A stretch of DNA of 5,057 nt from NCBI GenBank assembly GCA_002305965.1, contig DBRM01000055.1, positions 41,334 through 46,390 on the forward strand, given 5' to 3'. Under the pieces are notes generated by a model. It was not told where the DNA came from, did no database searches, and worked only from the letters and a program-made list of their open reading frames with translations. Below are positions 1 to 4,914 of the stretch, piece by piece. The position numbers and the translations under genes were made by a program. The DNA is from Syntrophomonas sp. UBA1368. Lineage in GTDB: Bacteria; Bacillota; Syntrophomonadia; Syntrophomonadales; Syntrophomonadaceae. Every line of letters starts with the position of its first letter. The stretch's first letter is position 1.

Positions 1-110
1 TCAAGGCAGCCTGATAAAAGTTTATTGGTAAAAAACTCATTGAACCGGGATACGATAATACCAAATTTGTGTCCTTCTCCGACCAGTTTGCCTTCATAAA
101 TTTTTGTCAC
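1..110 (-). CDS. ribH: 6,7-dimethyl-8-ribityllumazine synthase, N-terminal part (cut by window edge)
   Basis: Lumazine synthase condenses 5-amino-6-ribitylamino-uracil with 3,4-dihydroxy-2-butanone 4-phosphate to give 6,7-dimethyl-8-ribityllumazine, the substrate of riboflavin synthase. Family members usually form cytoplasmic 10-mers or 60-mers. Only the first 36 residues and part of a codon are present. They start MTKIYEGKLVGEG and continue with GIIVSRFNEF and NKLLSGCL, which fits the lumazine synthase N-terminus: a first beta strand ending in R-F-N, whose aromatic residue stacks on the substrate, then a helix with LLSG. The start is GTG (108-110), chosen because an AAGGAGG site lies 7 nt upstream; the ATG at 116-114 runs into a stop after two codons. 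It is the fourth rib gene, 12 nt after ribBA. Identity is well supported although about three quarters of the usual roughly 155 residues lie outside the window. Confidence 0.93.
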   Translation of the reverse strand, partial: MTKIYEGKLVGEGHKFGIIVSRFNEFFTNKLLSGCL

Positions 111-117
111 GTCATTC

Positions 118-124
118 CCTCCTT
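118..124 (-). promoter_or_regulatory. ribH ribosome binding site, overlapping the ribBA stop
   Basis: AAGGAGG on the minus strand lies 7 nt before the GTG start of ribH and decides that start. The ribBA TAA (125-123) shares its two A bases with this site, so ribosomes ending ribBA stop directly on the ribH entry site. Strong re-initiation or coupling is inferred from the geometry. Confidence 0.85.
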
Positions 125-1319
125 AAATATTGTTTAAAATATGGCCCATCTTCTCTTTTTTGGTTTTCAAATACTTGACATTCTCTTTCTTACTGGCAAT
201 CTCTATCGGGACCCGCTCGGTTATTTCCAGGTCATATCCTTCCAGCCCTTTGACCTTCTTTGGATTATTGGTCATCAGCCGCATTTTCTTGACCCCCAGG
301 TCAACCAGTATTTGGGCACCGATGCCATAATCTCGAAGGTCTTCGGGGAAACCCAGCTCCAAATTAGCCTGAACGGTATCTCTTCCATGATCCTGCAGAT
401 GGTAAGCTCTGATTTTATTGACCAGGCCGATGCCGCGTCCTTCCTGACGCATATAAAGCAGGACCCCTTTGCCGGCTTCTTCGATCATATTAAGAGCGGT
501 AGCCAGCTGTTCACCGCAGTCGCAGCGCAATGATCCCAACACATCGCCGGTCAGGCATTCGGAATGTACTCTTACCAGTATGGGTTCATCTTCCTCCCAC
601 TCACCCTTTACCATAGCCAGGTGTCCTTTCCTGTCCAGCAGGGATTCATAAGCGTAAGCTGTAAATTCACCCCATTTGGTGGGGAGACTAGCTGTTGAAA
701 CCAGTTCCACCAGCTTTTCTTTTTTGCGCCGGTATTCAATCAGATCAGCTATAGAAACGATTTTCAAATCATATTTTTTGGCAAATTCCATTAACTCGGG
801 GAGTCTGGCCATGGTTCCGTCATCATTGATGATTTCACAAATCACCGCAGCCGGATAGAAACCGGCCAGTTTGGCCAGGTCGATGGAACCTTCTGTATGG
901 CCCGCTCTGCGCAAAACCCCGCCTTCTTTGTAACGCAGGGGAAAGATGTGCCCAGGCCGGCGGAAATCTGCCGCTTTACAATTGGGGTCGATCATAGCCT
1001 TGATGCTGGCGGCTCTTTCAAAGGCGGATATACCGGTAGTAGTAGATTTGTGGTCAACGGAAACAGAAAAAGCGGTTTCGTGATTATCCGTGTTATCTGT
1101 AACCATGGGCGGTATTTCCAATTCATCCAGCCGTTCGCCAATGATCGGTACACATACTAAGCCTTTGGCATAGGTCACCATGAAATTAATGATTTCCGGT
1201 GTGATCGTTTCCGCGGCTGCCACCAGATCCCCCTCGTTTTCACGATCCTCGTCGTCTACCACAATGATCATTTTTCCTGCTTTGATTTCCTTTACTGCTT
1301 CTTCGATGGTATTTAACAT
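123..1319 (-). CDS. ribBA: Bifunctional 3,4-dihydroxy-2-butanone-4-phosphate synthase / GTP cyclohydrolase II
   Basis: This fused enzyme starts both branches of riboflavin synthesis. Its N-terminal domain turns ribulose 5-phosphate into 3,4-dihydroxy-2-butanone 4-phosphate plus formate, and its C-terminal domain opens GTP to 2,5-diamino-6-ribosylamino-4(3H)-pyrimidinone 5'-phosphate. The protein is 398 residues, the normal full length. Residues 1-200 form the RibB domain, with the acidic loop DDEDRENEGD (22-31), RRPGH (120-124) and GHTEGSIDLAKLAG (140-153). Residues 205-398 form the RibA domain, with zinc ligands C255, C266 and C268 in the C-x10-C-x-C pattern, RQEGRGIG (291-298), the DTVQAN segment (314-319) and DLRDYGIGAQIL (327-338), followed by MTNNPKK. 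All expected motifs are intact in both halves. The ATG has an AAAGGAGG site 7 nt upstream. It lies 13 nt after ribE and 12 nt before ribH, and should be under the upstream FMN riboswitch. Confidence 0.98.
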   Translation of the reverse strand: MLNTIEEAVKEIKAGKMIIVVDDEDRENEGDLVAAAETITPEIINFMVTYAKGLVCVPIIGERLDELEIPPMVTDNTDNHETAFSVSVDHKSTTTGISAFERAASIKAMIDPNCKAADFRRPGHIFPLRYKEGGVLRRAGHTEGSIDLAKLAGFYPAAVICEIINDDGTMARLPELMEFAKKYDLKIVSIADLIEYRRKKEKLVELVSTASLPTKWGEFTAYAYESLLDRKGHLAMVKGEWEEDEPILVRVHSECLTGDVLGSLRCDCGEQLATALNMIEEAGKGVLLYMRQEGRGIGLVNKIRAYHLQDHGRDTVQANLELGFPEDLRDYGIGAQILVDLGVKKMRLMTNNPKKVKGLEGYDLEITERVPIEIASKKENVKYLKTKKEKMGHILNNI

Positions 1320-1326
1320 AAGGCTG

Positions 1327-1334
1327 CCTCCTTT
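1327..1334 (-). promoter_or_regulatory. ribBA ribosome binding site, overlapping the ribE stop
   Basis: AAAGGAGG on the minus strand, 7 nt before the ribBA ATG, is a near-ideal Shine-Dalgarno sequence. The ribE stop TAA (1335-1333) overlaps its first two bases, the same layout as at the ribBA/ribH junction. Confidence 0.85.
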
Positions 1335-1983
1335 ATAAAAACCCGTGTTCTGCTAAGAAATTTATATTTAATCCACTTTTATCCTGTGAACCGTCTCCGG
1401 TCTGCATCAATTTCTCCACATACCTTCCGATCAAGTCACTTTCCAGGTTGACCTGTTTCCCCGGATTTTTTTCTCCCAGGACGGTTAAATGCGCGGTATG
1501 TGGGATCAGGGAAACAGTAAAATACTCTCCGGTGACTTCGATAACCGTCAGACTTATGCCATCGATGGCCACCGAACCTTTCGCGACAATATACTTCAGG
1601 ACAGCGGCCGGTGCCTTTATCTTATAAACAATGGCAATATCATTTTGTTCTTTGGATATAATCGTTCCTGTGCCATCCACATGTCCCTGAACCAAATGCC
1701 CTCCCAGGCGGTCACTTAACCGTAACGCTCTTTCCAGATTTACTCTGGAACCGGGCTTTAATAATTTCAATGTGGTTTTTTCCATGGTTTCCGGCATTAC
1801 ATCAGCTGTAAAATGACCGGTAGTAAAACGGGTCACCGTAAGACATACCCCGTCCACTGCTATGCTGTCACCAATTTTGGTCTCTACCAGCACCTTTTCC
1901 GCGGCAATTCCCAATTGAATGGAGCTCTGGCCGCGGCTGATGCTGGCTACTGTTCCTATTTCCTCTATTATTCCGGTAAACAT
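1333..1983 (-). CDS. ribE: Riboflavin synthase, alpha subunit
   Basis: Riboflavin synthase dismutates two 6,7-dimethyl-8-ribityllumazine molecules into riboflavin and 5-amino-6-ribitylamino-uracil, the last step of the pathway; the family acts as a cytoplasmic homotrimer. The protein is 216 residues, the usual size, and shows the two tandem lumazine-binding beta-barrel repeats. Repeat 1 begins MFTGIIEEIG (catalytically important N-terminus) and includes DGVCLTV; the repeat 1-2 junction holds GGHLVQGHVDG; repeat 2 holds DGISLTV and ends with NLESDLIGRYVEK. The remaining roughly 30-residue tail is variable in the family. The frame stays open upstream into ribD, but the MFTGI N-terminus is essentially invariant, so ATG 1983-1981 is the start. 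Only 5 nt separate it from the ribD stop. It is called ribE in Bacillus usage and ribC in E. coli usage. Confidence 0.97.
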   Translation of the reverse strand: MFTGIIEEIGTVASISRGQSSIQLGIAAEKVLVETKIGDSIAVDGVCLTVTRFTTGHFTADVMPETMEKTTLKLLKPGSRVNLERALRLSDRLGGHLVQGHVDGTGTIISKEQNDIAIVYKIKAPAAVLKYIVAKGSVAIDGISLTVIEVTGEYFTVSLIPHTAHLTVLGEKNPGKQVNLESDLIGRYVEKLMQTGDGSQDKSGLNINFLAEHGFL

Positions 1984-1988
1984 CTTAC

Positions 1989-1998
1989 TCACCACCTT
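1989..1998 (-). promoter_or_regulatory. ribE ribosome binding site embedded in the end of ribD
   Basis: AAGGTGGTGA on the minus strand resembles the anti-SD complement AAGGAGGTGA with one mismatch and ends 5 nt before the ribE ATG. It is made from the last codons of ribD: AGG (Arg), TGG (Trp) and the TGA stop. The ribD stop is thus part of the ribE entry site, which suggests coupled translation. Confidence 0.75.
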
Positions 1999-3095
1999 GT
2001 ATATCCAGTTATCAGAAGATCTGAATCCACCTGCTGATACTGTACATCTGCCAGCTCCACGGCATCCTTCATAAGCTGTATTCCCTGGCCTGCCAGCGGT
2101 GTAGGTGCGGTTTTCCCGCCGATCAGTTTGGGCGCGATAAACCAATATACTTTATCAATGATTTTCTGCTCAAGTAAATAGGCGTTTAATGTTGCACCGC
2201 CCTCGACCAGGATGCTGCAAATCTTCATTTCTCCCAGGATGGGCAAGGCTTTTTCCACCGGTACCTGTTCGGGATTTCCTCCCAGTTCGATGATTTTGAT
2301 GCCTTTTTGCGTAAGCGCTTCTGCCCGGCCCGGCTCCTTAATAACGGAAGTCAAAATAATGGTTTCCTGCTCCCTGGCTGTACGGGCAATTTGGCTGTCC
2401 AGAGGTAAATCCAGCCGCCCATCCACGATGATCCTTACCGGATCCCTTTTATCTTCTTCCGGCAGACGGGTATTTAAAAGAGGATCATCTGATAGTACCG
2501 TACCAATCCCGACCATGATGCCATCATAAATATTGCGCAGCTGATGAACCATATGGCGGGAGGTTTCACTGGTAATCCAGCGGGAATCCCCTCCGACAGC
2601 AGCAATTTTACCATCCAGAGTCATGGCAGTCTTTAAAACCATAAAAGGATTCCCGGTTTGAATATATTTAAAAAATACTTCATTGAGCTGCCAGGCTTGT
2701 TGTTGAAACAAGCCTACTTCCGTTTCAATGCCTCTATCCCTGAGGAGCTTTTCTCCCCGCCCGGCTACTTTGGGATTGGGGTCCAAACAAGCTATGACCG
2801 CTCTTTTAATTCCTGCCTCGACCAATGCCGGAGCACAGGGAGGCGTTTTGCCGAAATGACTGCAAGGCTCAAGGGTCACATAAATATCAGCTCCCCGGGC
2901 TGCTTCCCCGGCTTGCTGCAAGGCGACAACTTCAGCATGCTCGGTGCCGGCTTTTTTATGATATCCCTGCCCCACCACCTTGCCATCCTTGACGATCACT
3001 GCCCCCACCATTGGATTGGGACTGGTTTTACCTATTCCTTTTCTGGCCAGTTCCAGGGCGGACTGCATAAACATCCTGTCTTTTTCACTGTACAT
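1989..3095 (-). CDS. ribD: Bifunctional diaminohydroxyphosphoribosylaminopyrimidine deaminase / 5-amino-6-(5-phosphoribosylamino)uracil reductase
   Basis: RibD takes the product of GTP cyclohydrolase II, deaminates the pyrimidine ring with a zinc-dependent domain, then reduces the ribosyl side chain to ribityl with NADPH. The protein is 368 residues, normal for the fusion. Residues 1-145 form the cytidine-deaminase-like domain: SPNPMVGAVIV (25-35), then zinc ligands H53, C78 and C87 with proton-shuttle E55, in the HAE and PCSHFGKTPPC motifs. Residues from about 148 form the dihydrofolate-reductase-like domain: KTAMTLDGKIA, SRWITSETSR, DGIMVGIGTVLSDDPLLNTR and VEGGATLNAYLL. The ATG at 3095-3093 gives the usual N-terminus and has GAAGGA 9 nt upstream; an open extension to a TTG at 3155 is rejected because it runs through the leader terminator. 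First gene of the rib operon, directly behind the FMN riboswitch. Confidence 0.97.
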   Translation of the reverse strand: MYSEKDRMFMQSALELARKGIGKTSPNPMVGAVIVKDGKVVGQGYHKKAGTEHAEVVALQQAGEAARGADIYVTLEPCSHFGKTPPCAPALVEAGIKRAVIACLDPNPKVAGRGEKLLRDRGIETEVGLFQQQAWQLNEVFFKYIQTGNPFMVLKTAMTLDGKIAAVGGDSRWITSETSRHMVHQLRNIYDGIMVGIGTVLSDDPLLNTRLPEEDKRDPVRIIVDGRLDLPLDSQIARTAREQETIILTSVIKEPGRAEALTQKGIKIIELGGNPEQVPVEKALPILGEMKICSILVEGGATLNAYLLEQKIIDKVYWFIAPKLIGGKTAPTPLAGQGIQLMKDAVELADVQYQQVDSDLLITGYTRW

Positions 3096-3104
3096 TGCAA
3101 TGTG

Positions 3105-3110
3105 TCCTTC
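3105..3110 (-). promoter_or_regulatory. ribD ribosome binding site
   Basis: GAAGGA on the minus strand, within the purine run AGAGAAGGA (3113-3105), lies 9 nt before the ribD ATG. It is weaker than the AAGGAGG sites of ribBA and ribH. It sits beyond the leader terminator and is not inside that hairpin, which fits control by termination more than by RBS masking. Confidence 0.7.
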
Positions 3111-3125
3111 TCTTTGGCATCCAAT

Positions 3126-3152
3126 AAAAAAACCCGATTTATTCTTTCGGGT
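3126..3152 (-). terminator. Intrinsic terminator, expression platform of the FMN riboswitch
   Basis: On the minus strand a 6-bp stem, ACCCGA (3152-3147) with TCGGGT (3137-3132), closes a 9-nt loop and runs straight into seven T (3132-3126; the first also closes the stem). It lies between the aptamer and the ribD start, the classic place for an attenuator. With FMN bound it should form and stop transcription about 30 nt before ribD. The stem is short, so efficiency is uncertain, but the stem/U-tract arrangement and location are convincing. Confidence 0.85.
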
Positions 3153-3205
3153 CAAAGTAAATTATGCACAAGTAATTATCATGATTATAATCACACAGCA
3201 TTATT

Positions 3206-3320
3206 ACTTTTCCTCTCCCATCCAGACTATTACTGTCGGCTCCGGACTTTCACCGAATCAGCCTTGTGGCTCGCGGGCTTTACCGCCGATAGGGAATTAC
3301 ACCCATCCCCGAAGAAAAGT
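3206..3320 (-). ncRNA. FMN riboswitch (RFN element) aptamer
   Basis: The minus strand carries the conserved RFN core in order: CTTCGGGGATGGGTG (3314-3300), the TTCCC that closes hairpin P2 (GGG 3304-3302 with CCC 3294-3292), CGGCGGTAAAGCCCGCGAGC (3288-3269), TCGGTGAAAGTCCGGA (3256-3241), GCCGACAGT (3240-3232) and AGTCTGGATGGGAGA (3228-3214). The closing helix P1 can be drawn as ten continuous pairs between 3320-3311 and 3215-3206, including one G-U. The variable arms are minimal: P3 has almost no extension, and P4 is GCC-ACAA-GGC (3270-3261). The aptamer binds flavin mononucleotide; with the downstream terminator it should switch the rib operon off when FMN is plentiful. Its place directly ahead of ribD is typical for Bacillota. 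Confidence 0.97.
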
Positions 3321-3341
3321 TGTCCTATTTAATTTTTACTA

Positions 3342-3370
3342 ATATTATCACTAGTATGACACCTGGTCAA
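3342..3370 (-). promoter_or_regulatory. Probable sigma-A-type promoter of the riboflavin operon
   Basis: On the minus strand, TTGACC (3370-3365; five of six bases match TTGACA) is followed after exactly 17 bp by TAATAT (3347-3342; four of six match TATAAT). A TGA directly before the -10 makes an extended TGn element. Transcription would start near 3335, about 15 nt before the first base of riboswitch helix P1. The -35 begins two bases after the rpe stop. Predicted from sequence only. Confidence 0.7.
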
Positions 3371-3372
3371 TA

Positions 3373-4023
3373 TTATATGCTGTTTTTAAGTGCATATACT
3401 GCCCCGGTCGGGTCAGGATTGCCGAAAATATATGATCCGGCGACTAAAACGTTGGCACCTGCCCTGACCACCTCAGGAGCATTCAGGTTATTGATGCCGC
3501 CGTCCACTTCCAGATAAGCCGCCGCATTTTGCCGTTCCAGCATCTGTTTTACCACTTTGATTTTAGGCAGCACAGAGGGAATAAAACTTTGTCCGCCAAA
3601 TCCTGGATTGACCGTCATCAGCAGGATAAGATCCACATCAGCAATGATGTCCTCCAGCAGCATTGCCGGGGTTGCCGGATTGAGTGAAACCCCTGCCTTG
3701 CAGCCAGTCTGTTTGATCTGATTGACCAGGCGGTTTAAATGGTTTGATGCTTCAGCATGGACTGTGATCAGATCAGCCCCTGCCTCGGCAAAAGCGCCGA
3801 CAAAGTTTTCCGGTTTCTCAATCATTAAATGAACATCTAAAAACAAATCAGTCACTTTCCTGATATCAGCTACCACCTGCGGCCCGATGGTCAGGTTTGG
3901 AACAAAATGGCCATCCATGATATCAATATGCAGCCAGTCAGCACCTGCGGTTTTGACCTGATCAATATCCTGGCCTAAGCGGGTAAAGTTGGCTGACAAT
4001 ATGGAAGGAGCAACGATTATCAA
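3373..4023 (-). CDS. rpe: Ribulose-phosphate 3-epimerase
   Basis: Rpe interconverts D-ribulose 5-phosphate and D-xylulose 5-phosphate in the pentose phosphate pathway, as a cytoplasmic metal-dependent (beta/alpha)8 barrel. The protein is 216 residues, the usual length. Visible motifs are APSILSAN (5-12) on strand 1; HIDIMDGHFVPN (32-43), with metal ligands H32 and D34; DVHLMIEKP (63-71) with H65; MTVNPGFGGQSF (136-147), the phosphate/substrate loop; and EVDGGIN (172-178) with D174, which pairs with D34 as the acid/base couple. The start is TTG (4023-4021): an in-frame TAA lies directly before it, and the next ATG would delete the first strand and metal ligand H32. The start overlaps the rsgA TGA by 2 nt, implying translational coupling. 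Placement after rsgA is common in Bacillota. RibBA downstream uses the same sugar phosphate. Confidence 0.97.
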   Translation of the reverse strand: MIIVAPSILSANFTRLGQDIDQVKTAGADWLHIDIMDGHFVPNLTIGPQVVADIRKVTDLFLDVHLMIEKPENFVGAFAEAGADLITVHAEASNHLNRLVNQIKQTGCKAGVSLNPATPAMLLEDIIADVDLILLMTVNPGFGGQSFIPSVLPKIKVVKQMLERQNAAAYLEVDGGINNLNAPEVVRAGANVLVAGSYIFGNPDPTGAVYALKNSI

Positions 4024-4898
4024 TTATAACACCTCTCATTTTCAATGACCTCTTCTAAGATAGTCAGATAATTTTCATAGCGGGATGCTGCGATCTCTCC
4101 CTCTTCTACCGCTTGTTTGACACCGCAGACGGTTTCTTTTTTATGCAAACAGTCGCTAAACTGGCAGAATTCCCGTTTGTTGATAAAATCCGGGTAATAT
4201 AAACTTAATTCCTGGCTTTTTATCGGCGGCACATCAAGAACACTGAACCCTGGCGTATCGGCTATCAGCCCTCCTGATGGCAGCGGATAAAGTTCCACAT
4301 GCCTGGTGGTATGCTTGCCCCGGCCAATTTTTTTGCTGACTTCCTGGGTCTTGATTTCTTTCCCCCCGGTGAGGTTAGCCAGCATACTGGACTTGCCTGC
4401 CCCTGAAGGCCCGGCTAATACAGCGATCCTGTCTTTTATCGCGTCTGTGATTAAATCGATTCCACAACCGGTCTTCACCGAAGTAATAATAAAAGGGAAC
4501 CCGGCATGTTTATAATATTCAAGGCATGCCGCTTTTTCACTTTTTGGCAGGTCCGCTTTATTGAGAATGATATATGGCTTGATCTGATTATAGTAAGCCA
4601 GCAATAACAAGCGGTCCAGCAGCAGGATATTGGGAGCAGGCTTATCATGGGCCAATACGATCAAAACCATATCCACATTGGCTATTTTAGGCCGGGTCAT
4701 TTCGTTTTTCCGGGGCAGGATGCTTTCCAAAATCCCCTGTTCACCATCAAGCGGTGTAAAATTGACCTGGTCTCCGCTTAAAACCAGCGTTTTTAATTTG
4801 CCCCTGGGTTTGCAGGCAAAGATCACGCCTGTTTGATCTTTCACATAGTAAAATCCGCTGTAATTTTTTATTACCATTCCCTGCCTGAATTGGGGCAT
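4020..4898 (-). CDS. rsgA: Small ribosomal subunit biogenesis GTPase RsgA
   Basis: RsgA is a circularly permuted GTPase that binds the 30S subunit late in assembly and hydrolyses GTP to leave it. The protein is 292 residues, the usual size. Residues 1-65 form the OB-fold RNA/ribosome-binding domain. The GTPase motifs follow in permuted order: G4 NKAD (113-116), G5 around SVKTGCG (140-146), G1 P-loop GPSGAGKSS (163-171), G2 region GRGKHTTRHVEL (192-203, with the family's histidine) and G3 DTPGF (214-218). The C-terminal zinc knuckle shows C245, C250, H252 and C258 in the pattern C-x4-C-x-H-x5-C. The ATG at 4898 has GGGAGGA just upstream. It follows the kinase tail by 16 nt and overlaps rpe by 2 nt of stop/start, so the three genes look like one operon. 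In Bacillus the homologue (YloQ/CpgA) is a known target of the neighbouring PASTA kinase. Confidence 0.97.
   Translation of the reverse strand: MPQFRQGMVIKNYSGFYYVKDQTGVIFACKPRGKLKTLVLSGDQVNFTPLDGEQGILESILPRKNEMTRPKIANVDMVLIVLAHDKPAPNILLLDRLLLLAYYNQIKPYIILNKADLPKSEKAACLEYYKHAGFPFIITSVKTGCGIDLITDAIKDRIAVLAGPSGAGKSSMLANLTGGKEIKTQEVSKKIGRGKHTTRHVELYPLPSGGLIADTPGFSVLDVPPIKSQELSLYYPDFINKREFCQFSDCLHKKETVCGVKQAVEEGEIAASRYENYLTILEEVIENERCYN
4030..4037 (-). promoter_or_regulatory. rpe ribosome binding site inside rsgA
   Basis: GAGAGGTG on the minus strand, inside the final rsgA codons, lies 6 nt before the TTG start of rpe. It supports this non-ATG start together with the in-frame stop immediately upstream. 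Confidence 0.7.
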
Positions 4899-4903
4899 GA
4901 ATT

Positions 4904-4910
4904 TCCTCCC
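4904..4910 (-). promoter_or_regulatory. rsgA ribosome binding site
   Basis: GGGAGGA on the minus strand lies 5 nt before the rsgA ATG (GGAGG core 6 nt away) and supports that start. It sits in the 16-nt gap after the upstream stop codon; no promoter or terminator fits in this gap. Confidence 0.8.
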
Positions 4911-4914
4911 GGAT

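Noticed and set aside
1984..2145. N-terminal extension of ribE into ribD
   Set aside because: The frame is open upstream by chance within ribD. MFTGI is the near-invariant riboflavin synthase N-terminus and has its own SD-like site, so the extra 54 residues are not real.
3096..3155. N-terminal extension of ribD to a TTG at 3155
   Set aside because: The extension would be encoded by the leader terminator hairpin and its U tract. RibD proteins normally begin a few residues before the D-x-x-F-M motif, and a plausible SD sits just before the ATG at 3095.
2658..3332. Long open frame on the + strand (224 codons) spanning ribD and the riboswitch
   Set aside because: It is antisense to a well-supported ribD gene and to a conserved RNA element, and its protein has no recognisable domain and looks like a compositional shadow. 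The other + strand frames are rejected for the same reason.
3372..3377. Perfect TATAAT on the minus strand at the rpe stop codon
   Set aside because: No acceptable -35 lies 16-18 bp upstream, and the bases are largely fixed by the rpe stop region. The TTGACC / extended TAATAT pair just downstream is the better promoter.
3340..3377. Inverted repeat TAATATT / AATATTA after rpe as a possible rpe terminator
   Set aside because: The stem is all A-T, has a loop of about 20 nt and no proper U tract, and overlaps the predicted promoter elements. It is unlikely to stop transcription.
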